In this document: in pieces, positions 41,706 to 50,678 of the stretch
Numbering within the stretch: position 1 is the first letter of the stretch
Layout of the letters: each line of letters opens with the position of its first letter
Assembly: GCA_964345835.1 (NCBI GenBank)
Contig: CAYFSL010000005.1
Coordinates: 10,130 to 74,129 of the forward strand
Length of the DNA stretch: 64,000 nucleotides
Source of the DNA: JAAYEL01 sp964345835
GTDB lineage: Bacteria > Bacillota > Clostridia > Tissierellales > Peptoniphilaceae
Reading direction: 5' to 3'
Position numbers and translations under genes: made by a program
Notes under the pieces: model-generated
The model's input: only the letters and a program-made list of their open reading frames with translations
Database searches by the model: none
What the model was told of the DNA's origin: nothing

Positions 41706-43413
41706 AAGTTTTTCTAGATATTTTCTCGATTGAATTTTGGATGAATCTCCCACAGGCTCCAGATATTTGCTTGGCTGTGTGGATTTTTACGAAATTTGTT
41801 TGAAAGAGCTTTTTAGCATTGTGGCTGGACTGGTCATCTCCAGTTATGATTGCAGCAATTTCAAAGCCATTTCTTCTTAACTGTCCTAGACTTCTACTTG
41901 CCGCATCAAGGGCAAGGTCTCCCTGGTAGTTTTTATAGACTAGGGAATTAACCCTATAAGGTTTGAGGTCATTGGGTTTTGCATCTGTCAAGATAATAAG
42001 GAGTTTATTTTTATTGTCTCTTGTAAGTTGCTTAAATCCTTTATAGGCTAGACCATCCCTATTCCATCCCATTGCTTTGTAGGATAATATCTTATTTATG
42101 TCGCTTTCTTCCTCAAAGTCCTTGTGGATATTAAAAACTGTATAGTTATTTACAGTATTAAAAGAGCTAACCCTCACGGGAATCTGGCACTTGTCCATGC
42201 TTTTAGCCAGGATATAGGCTTGGATGGCGATCTCTGTCTGGTAGTCTATCCTAGAGGCTGAAGCATCCAAAAGAATGTCTACAGTCATAGTTGCAGAGGC
42301 TGAAGGACTATTTTTAATAAATACCTTATGCCTATCATTGACCAGGGCTTTCCAGGCAATCTTTCCAACTAACCTACCACTTTTACTAAGGTCCTTATTC
42401 TTACCGCTTTCAAGGGCTAGGGCCCTTGAAATCTTGTTGGAAAGGTCAATAATTGACCTATTATAGAGGATAGAGTCTTTTTTATAGGAGGAGAGATTAT
42501 TTTCCAGTTGTTTTTTTATCCCGTCTTTTATGATATCAATCTCTGGACTATACCTGGACTTTGACTTATCCCCTTTGGTATACCAGAGGATACAGCCTTT
42601 ATCTTCCTCGATTGAATATTTTTTCTGGATCTCTATTTGTTCTTTTTCTGAGAAAATATTTTGTCCAAATATAGCCTGGATTTTTTCCTCCCCATCGTCA
42701 GTTTGTCCCACAAGATTGACTAGGAAATTTTTTACTCCGGAAAGAGACTTTCTAGAAGGAGTTTCTTTTTTTATGAGCATGGTATTAGAAAATTCAAGCT
42801 TCCAATTTCTATAGGAAATCTTATTTTTGAATAAGCTATTTCCTTTTTTCCATCTCATAGGCTTATGTATTGTAAATCTTTTTGTTAATATTTCTAAAAG
42901 CTTTTTCTCTAGGTCTTCGTAATTATCTGCTTCTAAACCCATTAACTGGTCATATAGGACCTGATTTTTCTTGCTTAGAGGTCTTTGCTTTTCACCCAGG
43001 ATTTCCTTAGTCTTGTAGTCGTATAGACTATAGGCTAAGTTCATTTGATAGGCCATAATCTTTTTCTTTAGCTCGTTGGCATTTTGAAAATTAGAAGCAT
43101 AGGCCATCCTTAGGTCATAAAGGACAGGTCTTTTAGCAAGTTCCATCCTGTATACTAAGTTTTCTAGGGTAAGCCAGGTGACTAGGTCAAGGGTTGTAGC
43201 CTTGAAATTATTAGACCATTTTGAGAAAAGTTTAGATATGTTTTCTTGACCAAAATACTTGAAGGATAGGCCAATGACCGTATTCATGTAAAAGTCGGGG
43301 TTACCGTAGAGGTCTTTTGCTATGAAGTCGGGTTCAAATTTGTACTTTCTTGCCCCATTCCATATTTGATTGAAAAGTCTTCTTTCGTCTTGAGCTGATA
43401 GTCTAGTTGTCAT
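41704..43413 (-). CDS. vWA domain protein, NorD/CobT-like, partner of a MoxR AAA+ ATPase
   Basis: A 569-residue soluble protein. The last 190 residues form a von Willebrand A domain whose MIDAS motif is seen in VDILLDASASRIDYQ (DxSxS, near 380), with TDAKPNDLKPY later as the conserved Asp segment. The first 370 residues are helical and charged, without a recognised domain; this layout is shared with NorD/CoxE/CobT-type partners of MoxR ATPases. Its start overlaps the MoxR-type gene by 4 bases. Such pairs act as chaperones for metal-cofactor insertion or complex activation in known cases; the client here is unknown. Confidence 0.82.
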   Translation of the reverse strand: MTTRLSAQDERRLFNQIWNGARKYKFEPDFIAKDLYGNPDFYMNTVIGLSFKYFGQENISKLFSKWSNNFKATTLDLVTWLTLENLVYRMELAKRPVLYDLRMAYASNFQNANELKKKIMAYQMNLAYSLYDYKTKEILGEKQRPLSKKNQVLYDQLMGLEADNYEDLEKKLLEILTKRFTIHKPMRWKKGNSLFKNKISYRNWKLEFSNTMLIKKETPSRKSLSGVKNFLVNLVGQTDDGEEKIQAIFGQNIFSEKEQIEIQKKYSIEEDKGCILWYTKGDKSKSRYSPEIDIIKDGIKKQLENNLSSYKKDSILYNRSIIDLSNKISRALALESGKNKDLSKSGRLVGKIAWKALVNDRHKVFIKNSPSASATMTVDILLDASASRIDYQTEIAIQAYILAKSMDKCQIPVRVSSFNTVNNYTVFNIHKDFEEESDINKILSYKAMGWNRDGLAYKGFKQLTRDNKNKLLIILTDAKPNDLKPYRVNSLVYKNYQGDLALDAASRSLGQLRRNGFEIAAIITGDDQSSHNAKKLFQTNFVKIHTAKQISGACGRFIQNSIEKISRKT

Positions 43414-44294
43414 GGTAGAAACACTTGATCCCTTTTTTGGTCAGGGGTAAACCTGCCTTTAATAACATCATTAAGGAGGTCTCTTTCAAAGTGGTCAAAG
43501 CTCTTATTAACTATGGCCATCTCTAAGGCTTGAATGACACCTAAACCATTATCTACCAGGCTTATTGCATCCAGAAAACCCCTTATGTCCATACAGCTAG
43601 TTGAGACTTCTCCTGCCAGTGCTTTTTTCTTCATATCTATAAATAGGCTAGCAAATTGCCTAGCATAGTCTGGGGAAATGTTTGGGAACTCCCTTAAGAT
43701 TAATTTTTCTAACTGGTCTTCAGATAGGGCTGGCATTTCTATGACGACAAACCTAGATAAAAGGGCCTCATTTAGGTCCCTAGTTCCTGCGTATCCATAG
43801 TTCATGGTAGCAATAAATCTGGTAGCATCATCTAGAAATATTTTGTCGTATCCTGGTATATCGATTGACCTTCTGAAGTCCAAGGTTGAGTGAAGGACAG
43901 CCATGGCCTCATTTTTAGCCATATTTATTTCGTCAAGAACCCCGAAGCCTCCATACTTGGCACATTGGTAAATTGGTCCTTCTTGGAATTCAACCTGGCC
44001 ATTTTTCAAGGTATCTGCCCCTATTAGGGAGGCGGTATCTATGTTGACATTAAAGGAGATATCCCATAAGGGCCTTTTGAAGTAGGCGGCGAGATTTTCC
44101 GCTAAGACATTTTTACCGGTTGATTTTTCCCCGACTAGGAGGATATTCTTCTTAGCCAGAAGGGCTGTTACAGCCTTATTCCATATATCATCCCCGATGA
44201 ATTTAAAATGGGGAGTTGGAATCCTATTTACAACGGATGGGCAGGTCTTGTGGTGTTCTATAAAATCAGAAACTTTTTTATCTAAATTATTCAA
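43410..44294 (-). CDS. MoxR/CbbQ-type AAA+ ATPase
   Basis: A 294-residue AAA+ ATPase. Walker A is VGEKSTGKNVLAENLA (about 54-69), Walker B is GVLDEINMAKNEAMAVLH and sensor 1 is RFIATMNYGYAGTRDLNEALLSRF with the arginine finger. A lid domain with VSTSCMDIRGFLDAI follows. This is the MoxR/CbbQ/NorQ group that works with vWA proteins, and the vWA gene follows with a 4-base overlap. TTG 44294 is chosen because GGAGG (44305-44301) is six bases before it; a longer ATG start (44354) is possible but adds 20 residues without homology. Confidence 0.85.
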   Translation of the reverse strand: MNNLDKKVSDFIEHHKTCPSVVNRIPTPHFKFIGDDIWNKAVTALLAKKNILLVGEKSTGKNVLAENLAAYFKRPLWDISFNVNIDTASLIGADTLKNGQVEFQEGPIYQCAKYGGFGVLDEINMAKNEAMAVLHSTLDFRRSIDIPGYDKIFLDDATRFIATMNYGYAGTRDLNEALLSRFVVIEMPALSEDQLEKLILREFPNISPDYARQFASLFIDMKKKALAGEVSTSCMDIRGFLDAISLVDNGLGVIQALEMAIVNKSFDHFERDLLNDVIKGRFTPDQKRDQVFLP

Positions 44295-44402
44295 AATTGA
44301 CCTCCAATATAGTTCAAGGAAGGGGAATTTATCCCTCCTATAATAGCTTCTCATATAATTATACTATAGCACACAAAGGGGATATGGGAGACTTTTTCTA
44401 CG

Positions 44403-44438
44403 GAATAAAAAGAGTGCCAGAAATAAATATTCTGACAC
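44403..44438 (-). terminator. Terminator of the DsrE-like gene
   Basis: On the minus strand GTGTCAGAA (44438-44430) pairs with TTCTGGCAC (44422-44414), one U-G pair, followed by TCTTTTTATT. It lies between the DsrE-like gene and the MoxR gene. Confidence 0.7.
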
Positions 44439-44525
44439 CCGATAGTTTTTATTCTACTGATAAATTTAATAAACATTTTACCCTATCAATTATTTAGACT
44501 AAATTATTATAGCATCTAGCCCTTA

Positions 44526-44864
44526 TTATAGGGTGATTACTTGATAGCCTTCTGATAGGTAGTCATCCATGGAAGGATGACCCTTTAGTGAAGATAGGAA
44601 GGTCATGCCTAAGTCCTTGTTAATATCGTAGACTTCCATGGTCTTTGAGCATGCCTCGCAAACTCCCGCTATAATCCCCTTCTCAAGAGCCTTCTTAAAT
44701 AGGGGGTTTGACTCGTCTGTTAGGACCTTAGGAAGCTTAACTGCTTCACCTTCAAAGATAATTTTTGCATCTCCCCCCTTTTCAAGGATGTCAAAGGCGT
44801 TTAGTAGTAGGTGTTGGAAGCACATTTTGTGGTTTCTAAACGCGAAAAAAGCTACTTTTGTCAT
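44526..44864 (-). CDS. DsrE family-like protein
   Basis: A 112-residue small alpha/beta protein resembling the DsrE/DsrF/YchN fold: KVAFFAFRNHKMCFQHLLLNAFDIL at the start, AKIIFEGEAVKLPKVLTDE in the middle, then GVCEACSKTMEVYDI with two cysteines (CEAC, near 69-72) and a C-terminal DDYLSEGYQVITL. DsrE-like proteins often take part in sulfur transfer, and the CEAC cysteines would fit a thiol role, but this is inference. A 17-base dyad (44889-44905) lies just upstream. Single gene with its own terminator. Confidence 0.7.
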   Translation of the reverse strand: MTKVAFFAFRNHKMCFQHLLLNAFDILEKGGDAKIIFEGEAVKLPKVLTDESNPLFKKALEKGIIAGVCEACSKTMEVYDINKDLGMTFLSSLKGHPSMDDYLSEGYQVITL

Positions 44865-44888
44865 AAAATCCTCCTAAATCAAGTTATT

Positions 44889-44905
44889 ATTGATAGATTA
44901 TCAAT
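44889..44905. promoter_or_regulatory. Operator-like dyad upstream of the DsrE-like gene
   Basis: ATTGATA, 3 bases, TATCAAT: a perfect 7-bp inverted repeat centred 33 bases before the start codon. TTGATA further upstream could be a -35 box with the dyad over the -10 region, so it may be a repressor site. Confidence 0.35.
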
Positions 44906-44971
44906 TACAGTTTATCAAAATATTAGCTACAATTCAATATTTCTCATATTAGAGAGTTGGGAATAATCTGA

Positions 44972-47689
44972 CTAGTCGTGCAGGCCCATCTTTCTTTCAA
45001 TAGCCTTGTGGATTTCCCCTACTATAAATGGTAGGAAGGCAAGTGGAAGGATCACAGCCCAAGCCTTTAATCCAAGGGTTACTGTTTCAAAGACCACTTG
45101 TAGGAAAGGTACATATACCACTACAAGGGTTAGGACAAATGATCCCAAGAAAGCATAGACTAGACTCTTGTTTGAGAATACTCCCAACTCAAACACTGAA
45201 TATTTTTCAGACCTTGCTGAAAATGACCTTAATAACTCAGCAAGGATTAAGGTTACAAAGGCGATAGTTCTTGCTCCCTGAACTCTTTGTTCGTAGTCAA
45301 GACCCTTAAATCCAAACTTAAGAGATATGAAGAAGGCTGCAAGGGTTGCAAGGGCAATGGCTATAGCTTGAGCAGCTATGTTGTCCCTTAAATCAGGGTC
45401 TATGATTTGCTCATCGGTCTTTCTAGGTGGCTTGTTCATAATATCTGGGTGTCCTTGCTCAAGTCCTAGGGCTAGGGCTGGGAAGGAGTCAGTTACAAGG
45501 TTAAGCCATAGTAAGTGGATGACTGTAAGAGGCACTGGAGCCCCTAGAATCATGGCTACAAGCATAATCAATACTTCCCCTATATTACAAGATAATAGGA
45601 AGGATACGAACCTCTTGATATTTGAGTAGATAATCCTACCCTCTTCAACTGCATGAACAATAGTAGCAAAGTTATCATCAGTAAGGATGACCTCAGCTGT
45701 ATTCTTGGCAACATCTGTACCTGTAATTCCCATGGCAATACCAATGTCAGCCTTTTTAATGGCAGGAGCATCGTTGACCCCATCTCCTGTCATGGCAGTT
45801 ATTTCGCCATTTTCCTTAAGGGCTGTTACTATTTGCACCTTGTTTTCAGGAGAAACTCTGGCAAATACCCTGGTATTTTTAACTATTTCCCTAATTTCTT
45901 CAGGGGTCTTTGTGTTAAGCTCCTTACCCATCATTGCCTGGTCTTCTCTTTCGGCTATTCCAAGGTCTTTGGCGATGGCTAGGGCTGTATCCAGGTGGTC
46001 TCCAGTAATCATTATAGTTGTGATACCAGCTGTCTTTGTTTGCTTTATAGCATCTCTGACCTCTGGCCTTGCAGGGTCTATCATACCTAAAAGTCCAACT
46101 AGGATTAGGTCTTTTTCGATTTCATCCGGGTCATCTGTTTCAGGAATCCCATCATAGGTCTTATAAGCTAGGGCAAGAACTCTTAGGGCCTTCTTGGCGA
46201 AGGAGGAGTTAGCCTCTGCTAGGGTCTTTCTTTCTTCATCAGTTAGTTCGACAATCTCTCCATTTAGGTAAATATGGCTACACTTATTAAGTAGCATGTC
46301 TGGAGCCCCCTTAGTGAAGGCGGTAATCTTTCCAGGAATATAATTTTCATGGAAGGTTGTCATCATCTTCCTGTCGGAGTCAAAAGGAATTTCCTTAACT
46401 CTTGGATACTTGTCATTTAAGTCCTCACTTAGGAGTCCGGCCTTGTTGGCAACTGTCACAAGAGATCCTTCTGTAGGGTCGCCGACTATGGTAAATTCAC
46501 CATTTTCATCCTTGATTTTAGCATCTGAGTTAAGGCTAGCACCAGATACTAGGAAGATGGCTTCAGGATAGTCCTTTAGGTCTACGGTCTTACCATCTAA
46601 GTGGAAGTCCCCTTCTGGTTTGTAACCTACCCCATCTACATCAAAGCTAAGTCCGTTGACATAAAGCTTTTTAACGGTCATTTCATTTTGGGTTAGAGTA
46701 CCAGTCTTGTCTGAACAAATAACTGTTGTAGTTCCTAAGGTTTCAACTGCTAGGAGCTTTTTTACTATGGCATTTTTTTCGGCCATCCTATTCATTCCTA
46801 TAGATAGGACTATGGTAACTACAGCTGCAAGCCCCTCTGGAATAGCTGCTACTGCAAGAGATACTGCCGTCATCAGACTTTGGATAAAGTCCATGTCCTT
46901 TCTAAACATCCCTATTATAAATACGATTACAGAGACGGCAATTACTATGGCCCCAATGGTCTTAGATAGCTTTTCCAGCTTTTTTTGAAGAGGAGAAAGG
47001 TCTTCTTGTGCATTTTGAATATTTGTTGCAATCTTTCCTATCTCTGTATCATGACCAGTTGTTGTAACAACTCCCTCGCACCTTCCATAGGTAACTATTG
47101 AAGATGAGTGGGCGTAGTTGGTCCTATCGCCAATTTCTGTTGTTTTTTCAAAGACCACGTCTGAGTGCTTTTCTACGGGAACTGACTCCCCTGTCAAGGA
47201 TGATTCGTCAATCTTAAGGTTTACGCTGTCTAATAGTCTTAGGTCTGCTGGAACTATGTCCCCTGTTTCCAGCTTGACTATGTCTCCTGGGACTAGTTCG
47301 CTAGACTTGATGGTCAAAAGCTTCCCATCTCTTATGACTTTGGCATTGGGGGAAGCCATGTTTTTTAGGGCTTCGACAGAATCTTCTGCCCTTCCCTCTT
47401 GAATTAAGCTCATAGTCGCATTAAGGACAACTATGGCTAAGATGATTACCATTTCAATCCAGTCACCAGTAAAGGCTGATAGACCGGCAGCTATAATCAG
47501 GATGATGACCATGGGGTCAAGAATCTGCTCTAATAGCTTTTGCATGAAAGGTTTTTTACTAGTTTCTTGAAGCTTATTTTCGCCATACTTTTCCAGCCTG
47601 GCTTTAGCCTCTTTTTCTGTAAGGCCGGTGGATGGGTTAGTTTCTAACTTTTTAACCACCGATTCCTTGGTATCCATATACCAGTTCAT
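44972..47689 (-). CDS. P2-type cation-transporting ATPase, probable Mn/Ca exporter
   Basis: A 905-residue P-type ATPase with about ten membrane segments. It has the actuator loop with SSLTGESVPVEK, PEGL in VAAIPEGLAAVVTIVL, the phosphorylation site ICSDKTGTLTQNEM, KGAPDMLL, and hinge TGDGVNDAPAIKKADIGIAMG. TM6 has LLWLNLVTDSFPALALG, with the N..D ligands of Ca/Mn pumps (PacL, PMR1 type). ATG 47689, behind GGAGGTAATT, is preferred over ATG 47701. A probable yybP-ykoY manganese riboswitch with terminator precedes it, so Mn export is likely the main job; related riboswitch-controlled P-type ATPases export Mn in lactic acid bacteria and streptococci. Confidence 0.9.
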   Translation of the reverse strand: MNWYMDTKESVVKKLETNPSTGLTEKEAKARLEKYGENKLQETSKKPFMQKLLEQILDPMVIILIIAAGLSAFTGDWIEMVIILAIVVLNATMSLIQEGRAEDSVEALKNMASPNAKVIRDGKLLTIKSSELVPGDIVKLETGDIVPADLRLLDSVNLKIDESSLTGESVPVEKHSDVVFEKTTEIGDRTNYAHSSSIVTYGRCEGVVTTTGHDTEIGKIATNIQNAQEDLSPLQKKLEKLSKTIGAIVIAVSVIVFIIGMFRKDMDFIQSLMTAVSLAVAAIPEGLAAVVTIVLSIGMNRMAEKNAIVKKLLAVETLGTTTVICSDKTGTLTQNEMTVKKLYVNGLSFDVDGVGYKPEGDFHLDGKTVDLKDYPEAIFLVSGASLNSDAKIKDENGEFTIVGDPTEGSLVTVANKAGLLSEDLNDKYPRVKEIPFDSDRKMMTTFHENYIPGKITAFTKGAPDMLLNKCSHIYLNGEIVELTDEERKTLAEANSSFAKKALRVLALAYKTYDGIPETDDPDEIEKDLILVGLLGMIDPARPEVRDAIKQTKTAGITTIMITGDHLDTALAIAKDLGIAEREDQAMMGKELNTKTPEEIREIVKNTRVFARVSPENKVQIVTALKENGEITAMTGDGVNDAPAIKKADIGIAMGITGTDVAKNTAEVILTDDNFATIVHAVEEGRIIYSNIKRFVSFLLSCNIGEVLIMLVAMILGAPVPLTVIHLLWLNLVTDSFPALALGLEQGHPDIMNKPPRKTDEQIIDPDLRDNIAAQAIAIALATLAAFFISLKFGFKGLDYEQRVQGARTIAFVTLILAELLRSFSARSEKYSVFELGVFSNKSLVYAFLGSFVLTLVVVYVPFLQVVFETVTLGLKAWAVILPLAFLPFIVGEIHKAIERKMGLHD

Positions 47690-47721
47690 AATTACCTCCA
47701 TAATAAAATTAAAATAAGGGA

Positions 47722-47757
47722 TAAAAAAGACCTAATGGGTCTATCCCATTAGGTCTT
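47722..47757 (-). terminator. Riboswitch-controlled terminator before the P-type ATPase
   Basis: On the minus strand AAGACCTAATGGG (47757-47745), 5-base loop, CCCATTAGGTCTT (47739-47727): a perfect 13-bp stem followed by four more T. The 5' arm reuses the GCAAGACC end of the aptamer, so ligand binding would compete with it and allow readthrough. Confidence 0.8.
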
Positions 47758-47840
47758 GCTACCGATTTATAGGTATTTAACCGGGTAGGCTAGACTGCCC
47801 ACCGTATTGACGACTAAATGTTATTAGCTACTCCCCTAAT
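47750..47840 (-). ncRNA. yybP-ykoY manganese riboswitch (probable)
   Basis: The minus strand reads AGGGGAGTAGC at 47837-47827, then GTCGTCA, a GGTGGGCAGTCTAGCCTACC hairpin region, a second hairpin ACCTATAAATCGGT and GCAAGACC at the 3' end (47759-47752). The GGGGAGUAGC start, internal purine-rich elements and GCAAGACC end are the marks of the yybP-ykoY family, which senses Mn(II). It is followed at once by an overlapping terminator and the P-type ATPase gene. Confidence 0.7.
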
Positions 47841-47847
47841 TCTTCTT

Positions 47848-47853
47848 ATTATA
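47848..47853 (-). promoter_or_regulatory. -10 box for the riboswitch leader
   Basis: TATAAT on the minus strand, 10 bases before the first riboswitch bases; no good -35 box is seen. Confidence 0.4.
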
Positions 47854-47898
47854 ATCTATTTTCGCTAATAATTCCATAAAATCTGTCTTATTCTCTTC

Positions 47899-48180
47899 TT
47901 ATTGTCTTTCATCCTTACTTTCTTCATTTTTAAGGTCTTTTTCATCATCAAGGGGAATATTTCCTGAGGAAATTAAGTAAAGGTCCCATCCATACATTAT
48001 CATCGAAAGGACGAAGAGGATAATGACGAAGGGGTTGTCGTAAAATGTTGGAGGATCTATAGGACTAAAGTCACGCCCCCTTGTTTGTATGTAGAACTCA
48101 ATTAGGACATATAATCTTTCGACTGTAAAAATGATTGCACTAGTAATCAATAGCTTTGTAGCCGTATTCTTTAATCTCAT
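47899..48180 (-). CDS. Small membrane protein of unknown function
   Basis: A 93-residue protein. Two hydrophobic helices (about 8-28 and 50-72) are separated by an extracytoplasmic-looking loop IQTRGRDFSPIDPPTFYDNP, and the C-terminus is strongly charged (DDEKDLKNEESKDERQ). It matches no family I recognise. It lies upstream of, and in the same direction as, the riboswitch-ATPase unit, but the riboswitch has its own -10 box, so cotranscription is uncertain. Start ATG 48180 has only a weak site (AGGACCC region absent), which lowers confidence. Confidence 0.5.
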   Translation of the reverse strand: MRLKNTATKLLITSAIIFTVERLYVLIEFYIQTRGRDFSPIDPPTFYDNPFVIILFVLSMIMYGWDLYLISSGNIPLDDEKDLKNEESKDERQ

Positions 48181-48380
48181 TTAGGGTCCTTCTGAATAAT
48201 ATTTTAATAGAAATCCTACTATATTTATATTATAATCCCATAGTTTTTCTTGATCAATATATAGAATTACTCCTATATAACCATTAATTTGATAGAGAAA
48301 TCGAGAAAAATAGCTAATATATAATTTGCAATATGGGGGGACAAAGCTTAAACTAAAGGTTGAAATATTTAGGAGGACTT

Positions 48381-49178
48381 ATGAGAATTTGTTCACTTTC
48401 TTCGGGTTCGAAGGGAAATTCAATCTTTGTTGAATCAGACAAATCAAAAGTTTTAGTGGATTGCGGCCATAGTGGTAAGTTCCTTGAGACCCTGATGAGA
48501 AGTATTGGGGAGGAGGCAAAAGACCTCAATGGGATCTTTGTGACCCATGAACACATGGACCACATAAAGGGGGTTGGGGTCCTTAGTAGGAGGTATGACC
48601 TGCCAGTTATAGCAAATGAGAAGACCTGGTTGGCTATGGCACCAGTCATAGGAAAGATAGATCCGAAAAATATCTTCGTATTTAAGACTAATAGCTTCTT
48701 TTCTTTTAGGGACATGGATATCCATGCAATAAATACCTTTCATGATGCCTGCGACCCAGTAGCCTTTATCTTTTACCAAAAAAAGCAGAAGATTTCTATC
48801 CTTACAGACACCGGGATAGTTACAGACCAGATGAAGGATGCTATAAGAGGGTCAAATGTCTACCTTTTGGAGGCCAACCACGACCTAGACATGCTTAAGA
48901 AGGGACCCTACCCATATAGCTTGAAAGAGAGGATATTATCCGACTTTGGCCACCTTTCCAATGACTCAAGCAAGATAATTCTTGAAGATGTCCTTAAGGG
49001 AAATGCTGAAACTGTAATCCTTGGACACTTAAGCGATGAAAACAACCTTGAAGAGCTAGCTTTTAACGAAATCCATTCCCACCTCAGTGGGCTGGGAGCA
49101 GAAGTTGGAAAAGATATTTTCCTAAGGGTTGCACCCAAGCTAAGTGCCGATATAATTACCGACCTGGGGGACTTATGA
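48381..49178 (+). CDS. walJ: WalJ/YycJ family MBL-fold hydrolase
   Basis: A 265-residue metallo-beta-lactamase-fold protein. It begins MRICSLSSGSKGNSIFVES and has the metal motif THEHMDH (HxHxDH), then NTFHDACDPVAF, SILTDTG with ligand Asp, and LEANHD and GHLSN later. In Bacillus and Streptococcus WalJ (YycJ/VicX) lies with the WalKR two-component system and is linked to DNA repair or cell division timing. Here no walKR is present, but it is followed directly by rlmH, as in many Firmicutes. ATG 48381 with AGGAGG is chosen over ATG 48360. It overlaps rlmH by 4 bases. Confidence 0.92.
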   Translation: MRICSLSSGSKGNSIFVESDKSKVLVDCGHSGKFLETLMRSIGEEAKDLNGIFVTHEHMDHIKGVGVLSRRYDLPVIANEKTWLAMAPVIGKIDPKNIFVFKTNSFFSFRDMDIHAINTFHDACDPVAFIFYQKKQKISILTDTGIVTDQMKDAIRGSNVYLLEANHDLDMLKKGPYPYSLKERILSDFGHLSNDSSKIILEDVLKGNAETVILGHLSDENNLEELAFNEIHSHLSGLGAEVGKDIFLRVAPKLSADIITDLGDL

Positions 49179-49654
49179 ATATAGAGATAATTTGCATTGG
49201 AGATATAAAAGAAAAATATTTGGCGGATGCCATAAAAGAGTATAAAAAGAGGATAGGGGCCTATGCAAGGCTCGACATAATCGAGTTAAAGGAGGAAAGG
49301 CTCCCTAATAATCCTTCAAAAAAGGATATTGAGCTAGCAATTTCTGCAGAGGGCGGGGCTATAATAAACAAGCTGGGACCTAGGTCCTACAAGATTGCCC
49401 TTTGTATAGAGGGAAAAGAGTTGGATAGCCTGGACTTTGCAAAAAAGATAGAGGATGTTACCCTAGATGGCTACAGTGATATCTGCTTTATAATCGGGGG
49501 CTCCGATGGATTAAGCCCTGAGGTAAAGGCCCTTGCCGACTATAAACTATCATTTTCCAAGATGACCTTTCCCCACCAGCTTATGAGGCTTATATTAGTC
49601 GAGCAGGTTTATAGGGGCTTTAAGATTTTAAAGGGAGAGCCCTACCATAAGTAG
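49175..49654 (+). CDS. rlmH: 23S rRNA (pseudouridine1915-N3)-methyltransferase RlmH
   Basis: A 159-residue SPOUT methyltransferase that modifies pseudouridine 1915 in helix 69 of 23S rRNA on assembled ribosomes. It starts MNIEIICIGDIKEKYLADAIKEYKKRI and has the SAM knot motif CFIIGGSDGLSPEVKALADYKLSFSKMTFPHQLMRLILVEQVYRGFKILKGEPYHK in parts (IGGSDGL, SFSKMTFPHQLMR, YRGFKIL, YHK end), full length. Coupled to walJ by a 4-base overlap. Confidence 0.97.
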   Translation: MNIEIICIGDIKEKYLADAIKEYKKRIGAYARLDIIELKEERLPNNPSKKDIELAISAEGGAIINKLGPRSYKIALCIEGKELDSLDFAKKIEDVTLDGYSDICFIIGGSDGLSPEVKALADYKLSFSKMTFPHQLMRLILVEQVYRGFKILKGEPYHK

Positions 49655-49809
49655 CAGACCCTTGCTGGATTAATTCTCTAAGATATTGAAAATTATATCT
49701 AATCGAGGGTTGATACTCTAATAGCCATTTTTAGCCTGGTGTGGTAAAATATGGGGCATGAATAATTTGATTATTATTAATAGGACAAGAGAGATTAGAG
49801 AAAGTTAAG

Positions 49810-50676
49810 ATGGGTGATAAAGAGTTGAAGATAGATGAAAAAGAGTATTTGAAGGGGGCAATCAGCCTAAAAGAGATTGAGAGGTCCTTGCAAAGAACCT
49901 ATAAGAAGGACACCTTCGCAAAGTTTTTGAAGGCCCTGGATATATACCAGATGCTTGAAGATGGCGATAGGGTTGCAGTTGGCATGAGTGGGGGAAAGGA
50001 TTCCTTGATTCTTGCCAAGATGTTTCAGATATTAAAGAGGTTTTCAAAGGTTGACTTTGACCTGGACTTTATAGCCATGGACCCTGGATTTAGCAAGGAA
50101 AATAGGCAAAAGTTAGAAGATATCTGCCAGTATATGGGGATACCTGTAAAGATTTTCGAGTCAGATGTCTTTGAGGTTACTGAAAGGGTCGCCAAGGACA
50201 ACCCCTGCTACCTATGTGCCAGGATGAGGAGAGGCTTTTTATATGCCAAGGTACAAGAACTAGGCTACAACAAGCTTGCCCTGGGCCACCACATGAATGA
50301 TGTTATTGAAACAACCCTTATGAATGTGATTTGGAATGGGAGCTTTAAGACCATGATGCCCAAGCTTAAGAGTGAGAATTTTAAGGGTTTGGAATTGATT
50401 AGGCCCCTTTATCTAGTCGAGGAGAAGGATATTATTAGGTGGCTTAATAATAGCGGGATAATTCCCATGGACGAGGCCTGCCCAATAGTGAAGGAAAAAA
50501 AGGAGAGCCAAAGGCTTAATATAAAAAATTTGATTGAGGATTTGAAAGAACTTAACCCGGTCATAGAAAAAAATATTTTTAAGTCGGCGGAGAATGTATC
50601 CCTAAATGCCATTTTAGGATATGATATAGATGGTGAAAAACACTATTTTTTAGATAATTATGATAATAGGAGCTAG
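49810..50676 (+). CDS. TtcA-like tRNA thiolation ATPase
   Basis: A 288-residue PP-loop ATPase of the TtcA/TtuA family, which thiolates tRNA bases (s2C32 in TtcA) with an Fe-S cluster. The PP-loop is VGMSGGKDSLILAKM (about 57-71). The catalytic and cluster cysteines are in NPCYLCARMRRGFLY (CxxC) and DEACPI, and GHHMNDVIETTLMNVI is the family GHHxDD-like segment. The exact base cannot be assigned. ATG 49810 has only a weak ribosome site (GAGAAAG). It is followed 2 bases later by uppP. Confidence 0.87.
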   Translation: MGDKELKIDEKEYLKGAISLKEIERSLQRTYKKDTFAKFLKALDIYQMLEDGDRVAVGMSGGKDSLILAKMFQILKRFSKVDFDLDFIAMDPGFSKENRQKLEDICQYMGIPVKIFESDVFEVTERVAKDNPCYLCARMRRGFLYAKVQELGYNKLALGHHMNDVIETTLMNVIWNGSFKTMMPKLKSENFKGLELIRPLYLVEEKDIIRWLNNSGIIPMDEACPIVKEKKESQRLNIKNLIEDLKELNPVIEKNIFKSAENVSLNAILGYDIDGEKHYFLDNYDNRS

Positions 50677-50678
50677 AT

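Noticed and set aside
49758..49808. 16-codon frame just upstream of the TtcA-like gene, a possible leader peptide
   Set aside because: No ribosome site, no codon bias pattern suggesting attenuation, and no terminator/antiterminator pair next to it.
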